This document shows, piece by piece, positions 1-9,252 of a stretch of DNA of 64,000 bases; the stretch's first letter is position 1; every line of letters starts with the position of its first letter. The DNA comes from Lewinellaceae bacterium. GTDB lineage: Bacteria; Bacteroidota; Bacteroidia; Chitinophagales; Saprospiraceae. Under the pieces are notes generated by a model that saw nothing but the letters and a program-made list of their open reading frames with translations, did not search any database and was not told the origin of the DNA. The stretch lies in the NCBI GenBank assembly GCA_020636075.1, contig JACJYO010000009.1, positions 135,001-199,000 of the forward strand, given 5' to 3'. Position numbers and translations under genes: made by a program.

Positions 1-1209
<1,209 letters not shown>

Positions 1210-1421
1210 TTTTTAAATTTTCTTTTTGGTGTTGGTGTGTGAAAATACACCGACGACCATAAGCCGCTGGCGCGTATGCAGTTTGTACTGCAAAAAAGCA
1301 CCGGCGCTCTTCAGGCTTGATCAAAAGCCACTACATCCAAATCCAATCCAATACTGCTTCTTCTTCCCCAGTTTTGTTTTTTTAAAGAAAAATGCCACGC
1401 GCCCAGCGCGTGGTCAAGAAT
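1210..1421 (+). other. 23S-5S rRNA spacer
   Basis: Transcribed spacer of about 210 bases between 23S and 5S. I see no tRNA cloverleaf in it. Directly in front of the 5S gene is a GC-rich inverted repeat at 1396-1413 (CCACGCG, then CGCGTGG), which could pair and act as a processing stem. The rest is AT-rich and has no recognisable gene. Confidence 0.6.
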
Positions 1422-1535
1422 TGTTGGTGTCTATAGCGGCGGGGTTCACCTCTTCCCATTCCGAACAGAGTAGTTAAGCCCACCAGCGCTGATGGTACTG
1501 CGGTAGATGCCGCGGGAGAGTAGGTCGATGCCAAC
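1422..1535 (+). rRNA. rrf: 5S ribosomal RNA
   Basis: About 114 bases. It contains the typical 5S core CCCATTCCGAACAGAG, followed by AGTTAAGCCC, and the second-half motif GATGGTACTGCGGT, with complementary ends TGTTGGTGTC and GATGCCAAC. It lies downstream of the 23S gene in the same orientation, as expected for an rrn operon. Confidence 0.95.
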
Positions 1536-1547
1536 TCAATCTAAACT

Positions 1548-1588
1548 AAGCCTCGTATCGTTCGTTCGGTACGGGGCTTCTTTTTTTT
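1548..1588 (+). terminator. rRNA operon intrinsic terminator
   Basis: Inverted repeat AAGCCTCGTATCG (1548-1560) and CGGTACGGGGCTT (1567-1579), with a short TTCGTT loop, followed by a run of nine T. Position directly after 5S fits the end of the rrn transcript. Confidence 0.85.
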
Positions 1589-1669
1589 CCCCGCCGTAGC
1601 CTTGGCGCAGGCGGGGTTGCACCCAGACCTGCAGACCAGGGCTGTGAAACTGACTCGCAGAAAACTCTA

Positions 1670-2302
1670 TCAATCCAGAAAAAAATTCCAGTGGCAACGC
1701 AGGTAAATTCCCGGTTGAGGATCATTGTACTCCACTCCTTCGTAAACGAAATCCGGAAAAAATCCCTGTAGACCTAATTCAAATATAAATGACTGATTCC
1801 TCCGGTCTTCTTTGAACGTTTCCATGGCCCAACCCAGGGATACAAACGAGGTTTTAAAGTCGCCAAACAACTGGTTGGCACGAAGTGCCACACCGTGCGC
1901 GCGCACCTTGTTACGCTTCCTTTTTTCTTTCAGAAACCGGTTGCCAAAATGTGTGTACCCAAGGCCGCCCATAAAACCGTATTTGAGTGCCTGGACTTCC
2001 TCTAAATCCGAATTGTAAATGAGTACGCCGCCGGAATATATCCCAGCTTCCAATACATTCTTAGGGCTTAAGTAAATTCGGGCAGGAATACCGAATCCGC
2101 TCAAAATGGAAATACCAATACTGACTTTTCCACCGTAATCGTCGTAATCTGAAGCATACATTAGTGGAATCCGGGCCGGCGTTTTTTGGAATTTCAACGG
2201 GCTCGGTGCACTCGCAGATGTATAAAAATCTTGAGCGGAAGCTGTTGTCACCAGTATAGTGGAAATCAGGCTGAAAAGGGCAATTGTTTTTTTCATAATC
2301 AT
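1670..2302 (-). CDS. Secreted or outer-membrane protein of unknown function
   Basis: 210 residues. The N-terminus is a clear Sec signal peptide (MIMKKTIALFSLISTILVTT, then ASAQ with a likely cleavage after SAQ). The rest alternates hydrophobic and polar residues with many Gly and Tyr, ends in an aromatic-rich segment (HWNFF), and suggests a small beta-barrel or other beta-rich envelope protein. I do not recognise a named family. It stands alone, facing the rRNA operon, with about 200 bases of leader and no same-strand partner close by. Confidence 0.75.
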   Translation of the reverse strand: MIMKKTIALFSLISTILVTTASAQDFYTSASAPSPLKFQKTPARIPLMYASDYDDYGGKVSIGISILSGFGIPARIYLSPKNVLEAGIYSGGVLIYNSDLEEVQALKYGFMGGLGYTHFGNRFLKEKRKRNKVRAHGVALRANQLFGDFKTSFVSLGWAMETFKEDRRNQSFIFELGLQGFFPDFVYEGVEYNDPQPGIYLRCHWNFFLD

Positions 2303-2509
2303 AATTTAATTAGCAGCAATGAATGGGTGAAAAATACATCTGCAAGATAAGTTTTGAATGGTTAACTGAAGCCGTAGCCCAATCACCGGTAGCGTTAAAC
2401 ATGTCTTAAGCTCCGTTAAATTGTCCGCAAAGTTTTAAGTTAAAGTATAGTTCCGAAAAGAAATCGGCCTGGATCAACTCCGGCAGGCAACTATCTTGAG
2501 TTAGTCCCC

Positions 2510-4966
2510 CTATTCCGGCCGCTGAAGTTTCATCCACTGCAATACCAGGCGCAGGTCACCATACGAATACGCTTCACCAAAATGTTCCTTTGCCTCCGCT
2601 AATCGGGCGGTTTGGTTTTCTAAAAAAAATGACTCGATTTGTCGGACGTCCTCTTGCGGAATTAATTCGACAATATCCAACTCGCCCAAAGTGACAAAAT
2701 GTCCCAGATGCCCTTCGATGGTGGAACGCACAAAACCGCGTTCGATAGCAATTTCTTCGATCGTTTTGCCTGCCTTGAACAGCTCGAAACTCAACACTTT
2801 CGTATCCGGTTTGGGTCTTGATTCCGGTTCGGGCTCGGTGAAATCAATTGGTGTGGCAGATATCTTTTTTTCAGAACAATAATCCAGTACCATACCGATC
2901 AACTCGACCCCAAATTGATCGCATTTGCTCTTCCCGATGCCCTTTATTTTCCGCAAACTCCGAAGATCGGCTGGAAGGACACGTACAATTTCCAGAATTG
3001 TTTTGGTAAACAACACCTGATAGACCTCTACACCATGTATTTCGGCATAATCACGGCGCCACTTAGCAAGCCGGGCAAATAATTCCGGGTGTTCGGTATT
3101 CTGTGGGGTAACTGTAGTGCCCGAAGTAGGTTTAGGAATGGTGGCCTGAAAATCAAGTTCCGCATCCGCTTTGGTACGCAGGTGCAAGTGGGTGGAAAAC
3201 CCCTCCTGAATTTTAGCGAAGCAGCTGTTTTTGACAAAAAGTTCCTTTTGAACACGCTCCAGTGCTTCAATTGCCGTTTTGCGTACGCTTTTATTATCGG
3301 TAATGATCTGAATGTTTTTTGCCGCAGGCAAAAAATCGGTGCTGATTTTCTCTGATAACCAGGGCCCGCCTTTATTGAGGCGCTCCTGTAGCGTTTCGTT
3401 TGCCTCGGGTAAACCAGGCTCCTGAAAATAACGGAGCAATTGCGGCCTAAACCGGTTGACGACAGTGTAAAATTCTGTTTCCAGGCGGTCGTTTAGTGCT
3501 TCCAGCTGCTTCAGCGCATCTGGTTCCAGTGCATTTTCATGCTCCAGCAAAACTCGACGTAGTTGGGCCAGGTATTTTTTTAAATCGTCCAAATTGAACA
3601 AATCCAGAATAAGCGCCTGCTGAAATGCTGACTTGGACTGTAGCAATTGTGCCTCATCGGGTACATTTTTTCTGGCGGCATCGCTGAAATTCTTCACCGT
3701 GGAGTCGGTCCGCACACTCGCAGGTACAATTTTGGAGCATAGCACGACTCCTTCAAAACTTTTACAACGGCTCAACGCAACATACACTTGCCCATGTGCA
3801 AATGCCGCTTGTGCGTCCAGAATCACCCGCTCAAAGGTGAGACCCTGGCTTTTGTGAATGGTAATTGCCCAGGCCAGTTTGAGCGGATACTGGGTAAAAG
3901 TGCCGACCACAGTCTCCGTTACCTCTTTGCTTTGTTCATTCAGTGCGTACTGGATATTTTCCCAGTCCATTGGCCCGACGGTAATTACCTCCGGATCGTC
4001 GGGGCAATGCACATAAATCGTGTTTTCACTGATGCTGGTGATCCGACCAATTTTACCGTTGTAAAACCGTTTTTCCTGGTTGCTGTCATTTTTGACAAAC
4101 ATGACCTGCGCGCCTTCCTTGAGTTCCAGTGTTTGATCCGTCGGATAGGCCTGAGCAGGGAACGTACCCGAAATTTGGGCTTCAAAACGCTGAATGGCCC
4201 CAGGCACAGCCGCCAATTTCTGGCTGTTGATTGCCTGGGCCGAGGCATTATGCGTGGTCAGGGTGATGTAGCCTTCCGTTTCATCGGGCTCAAAATCCGG
4301 AACAAAGCGGCTGTTCAGCGTCTCCAGTACCGCATTGTCCAGCGCATTGTCGCGCACTTTGTTGAGTAGTTCGATAAAATGACTATCGGACTGCCGGAAA
4401 ATATGCGTAAGCGTGATGACCACCGGAGGCGCTTGTTGCAGGGCCTGGCTGCTGAAAAAATAAGGCGTTTGGTAATGCTCGCGCAACAAATACCATTCTT
4501 CGTCCTTCACTACGGGCGGCAACTGGTGTAAGTCGCCGATCATGAGCAATTGCACTCCACCAAAGGGTTGATAGGGATTTTTGAAGCGCCGCAAGACATC
4601 ATCAATGCCATCGAGCAGGTCGGCACGTACCATGCTGATCTCGTCAATCACAAGCAGGTCGAGGCTCCGGATGAGGCGGATTTTGTCGCCGGAAAACTTC
4701 CGTTGCCGGGCGACATCGCGGCTGTTGCCCGGCACGAAGGGACCGAAAGGCAACTGGAAAAAGGAATGGATAGTCATTCCACCCGCATTAATTGCCGCAA
4801 CACCAGTCGGCGCCACAACAGCCATCCGTTTTACCGACTCCTTTTTTAGCCGGTGCAAAAAGGTGGTTTTGCCGGTGCCCGCTTTGCCGGTCAGGTATAC
4901 GTTTTTGTTGGTATAACAAACGTATTCAAAAGCCAGGTCGAGCTGTGGGTTGGATTGGAGCGCCAT
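2510..4966 (-). CDS. PIF1/RecD-like superfamily 1 helicase with HRDC and C-terminal HTH domains
   Basis: 818 residues, a predicted 5'-3' DNA helicase. Visible motifs: Walker A GKAGTGKT at residues 27-34, motif Ia AVVAPTGVAA at 49-58, Walker B VIDEISM near 106-112, and a late UvrD-C/PIF1 segment (AWAITIHKSQGLTFERVILD) near residue 370. After a long middle region comes an HRDC-like segment (about 640-710, with KIKGIGKSK) and a helix-turn-helix of the HTH_40 type (about 735-815). This architecture is common in Bacteroidota helicases of unknown specific role, probably acting in replication-fork or recombination processing. It is monocistronic; the start at 4966 puts MALQSNPQLD just before the ATPase core. 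Confidence 0.9.
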   Translation of the reverse strand: MALQSNPQLDLAFEYVCYTNKNVYLTGKAGTGKTTFLHRLKKESVKRMAVVAPTGVAAINAGGMTIHSFFQLPFGPFVPGNSRDVARQRKFSGDKIRLIRSLDLLVIDEISMVRADLLDGIDDVLRRFKNPYQPFGGVQLLMIGDLHQLPPVVKDEEWYLLREHYQTPYFFSSQALQQAPPVVITLTHIFRQSDSHFIELLNKVRDNALDNAVLETLNSRFVPDFEPDETEGYITLTTHNASAQAINSQKLAAVPGAIQRFEAQISGTFPAQAYPTDQTLELKEGAQVMFVKNDSNQEKRFYNGKIGRITSISENTIYVHCPDDPEVITVGPMDWENIQYALNEQSKEVTETVVGTFTQYPLKLAWAITIHKSQGLTFERVILDAQAAFAHGQVYVALSRCKSFEGVVLCSKIVPASVRTDSTVKNFSDAARKNVPDEAQLLQSKSAFQQALILDLFNLDDLKKYLAQLRRVLLEHENALEPDALKQLEALNDRLETEFYTVVNRFRPQLLRYFQEPGLPEANETLQERLNKGGPWLSEKISTDFLPAAKNIQIITDNKSVRKTAIEALERVQKELFVKNSCFAKIQEGFSTHLHLRTKADAELDFQATIPKPTSGTTVTPQNTEHPELFARLAKWRRDYAEIHGVEVYQVLFTKTILEIVRVLPADLRSLRKIKGIGKSKCDQFGVELIGMVLDYCSEKKISATPIDFTEPEPESRPKPDTKVLSFELFKAGKTIEEIAIERGFVRSTIEGHLGHFVTLGELDIVELIPQEDVRQIESFFLENQTARLAEAKEHFGEAYSYGDLRLVLQWMKLQRPE

Positions 4967-5040
4967 CGTTTTTTTGCAAAAATCGATTAAAAACAGCGTC
5001 TACAACAACCCCAAGACACAAATGATATATTTTTTTTAAA

Positions 5041-6672
5041 TTAATACACCACGAGTTTTCCCTTTCGTCCGTCGGCATCCAGCCAATACATGCCTTTGGG
5101 CAGGGCAGTCAAATCCAGTTCGATGGGATTGATCTGCAGGTTGGTTTGCCGCAGAACTTCCTTGCCTGCCAGATCGAAAAGACGCAACAAACGAACTTCC
5201 TGCGCATCCGGAATCTGCACCCAGGCGCGGCCTGCTGTTGGATTGGGAAAAACAGCCAGTGGCCGCAAAGCCATATCCGGTTCTCCGGTGCTTACGGCAA
5301 TCTGTGACTCGGTATAAAACACGATGAGCACCATCATTTCATCATCGGAAGTAGGACCAAATTGTACAGACTGCGGGCCGTCATTTACCCAGGTGGCTTC
5401 ATGGATAATGCCATTACTCCATTTTACTGGCAGCAGTTGCGGCTCCCAGTAGTGCAGCGGAATATGCTGGTAATCAAACTGTGGCGCGGGACAGCCGGGT
5501 ACCCCGAGCGGACAGGAGGCATCGTAAATTAACTCGCCTTTCTGGCCATTCACCAGGCGTTTCCACACTTTGTAACCCGTGCCGTACTTGTGGGTATGTC
5601 CCATCAGGCCCCAGATATACAAGCTGTCGGCGCCAAACTGAAATTCCGCTTTTGAGTGCGTGATGGTATTTCCGTTGTTAGGGATATTGATCAGGCCATT
5701 GACCAGCAGAGCAGCCTTCATTTCCTGCGCAGCAGTACCCGGAGGCTGGGTATACACATTGACGTATACCTCGCATTGGTAGGGCCGGGTGAGCAAATAA
5801 TTGATGTAGTGGGCGTTCAGGTCGAGCACGATGTTCTTATCCCAACGAAACGCAGTGCCTTGCGGCAAACGCAGGTCGGTTTTTTCCTGAATCGCAGCCA
5901 CCAAATTGATGTCGTTGTGGTAGGAGTTTAGCCGCAGGCCATGTGGGATGGCGTTTGCGCCGGAGGCGCTCAAAAAATTATAGGCCAGGAAATGGTGCGA
6001 ATATGGCGAAATGAGCATATCCATCCGGTTAACCTCCACGTTTTCGGGTAGTTGGAGTTCATATTTTTGAAAATACTCCACTTCGCCATCAGCGGCCAGA
6101 TAAAAGGGGCCCATTTTTAGTTGAAAACCTTCGCCGGGCGCCGGAGCGGGTGGCGGACCGTCGGGGAAACTTTTCTCACCATTTCCGCTATAAAATTCTT
6201 CCAACACAGCCTTGCTAAATTGCGTGCCGGTGCTTTTGCCGCCAAACAGGATCCACTGGCGGATCACCTCTTTTTCAAGGTCGGTGAGCGCGCCGCCCGG
6301 TTGCGGGTAAGCAGGCATGGAGCCGCCTTCATTAGCGTGCAGGGGCTCCAAGTAGGGTTCAAAACCGTTGTTTATTTTCCGGAAAAGCAAACTGCGATCG
6401 GGGCGGCCAGGGTAAATGCGTTTGTAGCCCTTGGCTTGCGCATGGCTGTTCGTCGGCGTGGCATTGAGCAGTTGTGTGGCTACGTTGATGGCGCGCTGTT
6501 CGGGCGTAGCGCCGGTGCCTTCCAGATCCATGCCTGCTTCCGGCGAAGCGTGGTCATGGCAGCTGATGCATTTTGTTTCAAAAATTTTGTAAACCTCCAG
6601 GGCGGAGGACTGCGCGTTTATGTTTAGGCAAAAAAGAGGGAAAGACAGGATGGGCAGTACATTTTTTAGCAT
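5041..6672 (-). CDS. Secreted cytochrome c / copper type II monooxygenase-like protein with T9SS sorting domain
   Basis: 543 residues. Order of parts: signal peptide (1-20), a c-type haem motif CISCH at 35-39, and a region resembling the two copper domains of copper type II, ascorbate-dependent monooxygenases (SPYSHHFLAYNF with a double His, later GLMGHTHKYGTGYKVW with an HTH copper-ligand pattern). The end is a T9SS type A sorting domain (VFPNPTAGRAWVQI ... LPKGMYWL ... KLVVY). Haem and copper parts in one chain suggest an exported redox enzyme; the substrate is unknown. The copper assignment rests on motif resemblance only. A weak -10 (CATCTTTG on the minus strand at 6702-6709) precedes it. 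Confidence 0.8.
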   Translation of the reverse strand: MLKNVLPILSFPLFCLNINAQSSALEVYKIFETKCISCHDHASPEAGMDLEGTGATPEQRAINVATQLLNATPTNSHAQAKGYKRIYPGRPDRSLLFRKINNGFEPYLEPLHANEGGSMPAYPQPGGALTDLEKEVIRQWILFGGKSTGTQFSKAVLEEFYSGNGEKSFPDGPPPAPAPGEGFQLKMGPFYLAADGEVEYFQKYELQLPENVEVNRMDMLISPYSHHFLAYNFLSASGANAIPHGLRLNSYHNDINLVAAIQEKTDLRLPQGTAFRWDKNIVLDLNAHYINYLLTRPYQCEVYVNVYTQPPGTAAQEMKAALLVNGLINIPNNGNTITHSKAEFQFGADSLYIWGLMGHTHKYGTGYKVWKRLVNGQKGELIYDASCPLGVPGCPAPQFDYQHIPLHYWEPQLLPVKWSNGIIHEATWVNDGPQSVQFGPTSDDEMMVLIVFYTESQIAVSTGEPDMALRPLAVFPNPTAGRAWVQIPDAQEVRLLRLFDLAGKEVLRQTNLQINPIELDLTALPKGMYWLDADGRKGKLVVY

Positions 6673-6808
6673 GGCGGGTAAATTTTGTTTTCAATGCGGG
6701 CAAAGATGCATGTGCCGGCTTGGAAATACCGGATCGTTTGGACGAATAGAGCGTTAATCCCGGGTTAAAAGTGCCGGTAAGGCCAGGATTGTACAGGCTT
6801 TCCGGGAT

Positions 6809-7858
6809 TCACCGGGAAATCACACGCCGTTCGTGCCGGTGCAGCCAAATGGCAAGCGTCAGGGCAAAAACCAATTCGAGCAGCAACAACCAGTTGGTGC
6901 CGAGGGTGTGCAGAGCAACCACCCAAAGCACGATCAGAGCGTTGAGCAGCACCAAAATGCCGGTGGCCTGCATATGGCTCAGGCCTGTGTCCAGCAGCAT
7001 ATGATGGATGTGGCTTCGGTCGGGGTAAAACAAGGAACGGCCCTGCAAAAACCGGCGCGTCATAACCCACAGGGTGTCAAACAACGGGAGAATCAGTACC
7101 GCTGTGGCAATAGCCGGTGCAGCGCCCAGCCGGAAGCTGTTGGCCTGGGGAAGCAGACGATCAAGTTCAATAAATTTGATCGCCAGCACGGCACAAACTG
7201 CTCCGGTAAGCATAGCCCCAGTGTCGCCCATGAAAATGCGGGCCGGTGTGACGTTGTACTTCAAAAAGGCCACCAGGGCGCCTGCAAGTGAAAACGCCAA
7301 CACTGCAAATTCTACTTGCTCTGCGCCGGCAAACCATAGTCCCAGTGTGAGGCAGGCTAACAGCCCGGTGCTGGCGGCCAGCCCGTTGATGCCGTCAATA
7401 AGGTTAAATGCGTTGATCAGCCCGACAATGGCAACAACAGAAAGCCCGAAGCCAGCCAACTCGGGTAATTCCTGGATTCCCAGAATGCCGTCGAGGCTGG
7501 TAATTTTCACATTGGCTTTATACACCAGAATCAGGGCGGCTAGTACCTGACCCAACAGTTTTTTTCTTGGCGCCATGGGCAACATATCGTCGCGGATACC
7601 AATTAGGAAAATGATCACCAGCGCCGCCAATACGTGTTGCAAGCCACCGAATGTATGTTCGGGTGTCCAAAGCACGATACCGCAAATGGCGCCGGCGAAG
7701 ATGGCCACACCACCCAGCAACGGCGTGGGTTTGGCATGCGCGCTGCGTTCGTTCGGCGCATCGTACAGCTTTTTTTTATGCGCTACCTGCAGGATGGGCG
7801 GGATAGCCAGGTAGGACAGCGTAAAAGCCGTAATAAAACCGAGCAGGATGGCGAACAT
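6809..7858 (-). CDS. WecA/TagO-type undecaprenyl-phosphate sugar-1-phosphate transferase (glycosyltransferase family 4)
   Basis: 349 residues, polytopic. Family features: the metal-binding DD pair in GIRDDMLPMAPRKK, the catalytic loop NAFNLIDGINGLAAS, FMGDTGAML, and the cytoplasmic histidine motif HIHHMLLDTGLSH near the C-terminus. About ten membrane helices alternate with these loops. Such enzymes transfer a HexNAc-1-phosphate from UDP-sugar to undecaprenyl phosphate and start surface polysaccharide synthesis; MraY is less likely because the sequence follows the WecA/TagO pattern. Divergent from the DUF4294 gene; its own -10 box is at 7884-7891. Confidence 0.9.
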   Translation of the reverse strand: MFAILLGFITAFTLSYLAIPPILQVAHKKKLYDAPNERSAHAKPTPLLGGVAIFAGAICGIVLWTPEHTFGGLQHVLAALVIIFLIGIRDDMLPMAPRKKLLGQVLAALILVYKANVKITSLDGILGIQELPELAGFGLSVVAIVGLINAFNLIDGINGLAASTGLLACLTLGLWFAGAEQVEFAVLAFSLAGALVAFLKYNVTPARIFMGDTGAMLTGAVCAVLAIKFIELDRLLPQANSFRLGAAPAIATAVLILPLFDTLWVMTRRFLQGRSLFYPDRSHIHHMLLDTGLSHMQATGILVLLNALIVLWVVALHTLGTNWLLLLELVFALTLAIWLHRHERRVISR

Positions 7859-7883
7859 GGGCGGATGGTACTGGTTGCAAGGG

Positions 7884-7891
7884 CAAAAGTA
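7884..7891 (-). promoter_or_regulatory. -10 box of the WecA/TagO-type gene
   Basis: TACTTTTG on the minus strand, a perfect match to the Bacteroidota -10 pattern TAnnTTTG, about 25 bases upstream of the start codon at 7858. Confidence 0.6.
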
Positions 7892-7927
7892 GCCTTTCTT
7901 TTGTGCGTCATGGCGCAGGCCGTATGT

Positions 7928-7935
7928 TACTTTTG
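7928..7935 (+). promoter_or_regulatory. -10 box of the DUF4294 gene
   Basis: TACTTTTG matches TAnnTTTG. It lies downstream of the first in-frame ATG (7903), which supports the later start at 8032. Confidence 0.55.
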
Positions 7936-8031
7936 CATTGCTTTTCGTCCGAAAATCGACATGACGTATCGCAACGAAATACCGCGCAGTACGTTATTAA
8001 ACTACCTGCAAACAAACACATTTTTATACTC

Positions 8032-8658
8032 GTGAAAACCTGGTCGCTTTACCTGTTTATGTTTCTGGCTGGCCCCCGGGCGATGGCGCAAGGAGGCGTA
8101 ACGGCGTTCCCTACCGACAACACACGCATGCCACAGGGCGCCTGGGCGCGCCTGGAAGTGGAAAACGGCGACTCCACGTTTATCATGTCGCTCAACCTGG
8201 TACGGGTAGTTGCACGCCGGCATTTTAAAAACTTTGCCGAGCAGCGCCAGTACTACCTGTACCTCCGCGCTGCGCGCAAAGTTTATCCCTACGCACTCCA
8301 GGCTATCAGCCTCTATGAGGAGATCGAAGCGGAAACGAAAGACATGAACAAACGCCAGCGCCGGCGTTACCTCCGAAAAGAGCAAAAAGAGTTGAAAGAG
8401 GACTTTAAAGAACAAATGAAAAAACTGTCGCGCACCGAAGGGAAAGTGCTGATCAAAATGGTGGAAAAAGAAACCGATAAATCGTTTTTTGATCTGATCA
8501 AAGAAACCCGCGGTGGGCTCACGGCCACCTACTGGCACAACCTGGGTAAATTGTGGGATTACGACCTTAAAGCCGGTTACCAACCCGGGACCGACCCGCT
8601 GCTCGACGAGATTTTTCTGGACTATGATTTTGGGCGGCCGGATTGGTGGATCAACTAG
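8032..8658 (+). CDS. DUF4294 family exported protein
   Basis: 208 residues from GTG 8032. This start gives a normal signal peptide (VKTWSLYLFMFLAGPRAMAQ); the upstream in-frame ATG at 7903 would add 43 residues and precede the -10 box. The mature part has the DUF4294 character: FKNFAEQRQYYLYLRAARKV near the start, a highly charged helical middle (DMNKRQRRRYLRKEQKELKE), LSRTEGKVLIKM, and LWDYDLKAGYQPGTDPLLDE near the end. The family is conserved in Bacteroidota and its function is unknown. The gene ends ten bases before the 3' end of the facing gene. Confidence 0.85.
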   Translation: MKTWSLYLFMFLAGPRAMAQGGVTAFPTDNTRMPQGAWARLEVENGDSTFIMSLNLVRVVARRHFKNFAEQRQYYLYLRAARKVYPYALQAISLYEEIEAETKDMNKRQRRRYLRKEQKELKEDFKEQMKKLSRTEGKVLIKMVEKETDKSFFDLIKETRGGLTATYWHNLGKLWDYDLKAGYQPGTDPLLDEIFLDYDFGRPDWWIN

Positions 8659-8667
8659 GTTTTCAAA

Positions 8668-9048
8668 TTATTCAATTGTAAACGGTAATTCGTACTCTTT
8701 GGTGATAGCCTCGTTTTTGCTGCGGACTTTCACCGATACTTTGGCCTTCAGTTTGTCGCCAATGACCAGGCTGTTTTTAATGTACATATCCTCGTAGTTT
8801 ACCCACGAATAATCGCTGAGCAGGTAGTCGGTTTCATTGGCTTTTTGCGCCTGATAGGCCCAGCGTTCGACATGTACAGGCTCGTAATTTACAATGGAAG
8901 TACCGCCTGCCACGGTGTACCAAACCTGAATGCCCGGCACACCCCGGTTGCCCATTTCAGTGTTATGCTCGACGTATATTTTCAATACGCCGTTGTCTTC
9001 GAGGTCTCTGACCTCCCATTCGTCAATTTTGGTTTTGATGTTGGCCAT
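8668..9048 (-). CDS. Hypothetical cytosolic protein, 126 residues
   Basis: No signal peptide or membrane segment. The sequence looks coding: acidic, rich in Val, Tyr and Trp, with alternating strands that suggest a small beta-sandwich (for example GIQVWYTVAGGTSIVNYEP and KLKAKVSVKVRSKNEAITKE). I do not recognise a family. It is convergent with the DUF4294 gene, with only nine bases between stops. Confidence 0.65.
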   Translation of the reverse strand: MANIKTKIDEWEVRDLEDNGVLKIYVEHNTEMGNRGVPGIQVWYTVAGGTSIVNYEPVHVERWAYQAQKANETDYLLSDYSWVNYEDMYIKNSLVIGDKLKAKVSVKVRSKNEAITKEYELPFTIE

Positions 9049-9252
9049 TTTGATGTTTGATTAAGGTGAAGTTGATTGTTCTATCAAGGCACTTGTTTGA
9101 TAAGACAAATATGTGCGCAAAACACTTGGAGGACAAATTTTATGAAAACGACCCGTCGTGGAATTGAACTAAGGAGGGGGAAATGGAAGTTGAAGCGTTT
9201 GGGGCATAAATGACCTGCCCAGGCGATGGGAAAACTAGTGGATCAGCCAGAA

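Noticed and set aside
1210..1421. tRNA in the 23S-5S spacer
   Set aside because: No cloverleaf or TTCGA arm is visible; rRNA-operon tRNAs normally lie in the 16S-23S spacer, which is outside the window.
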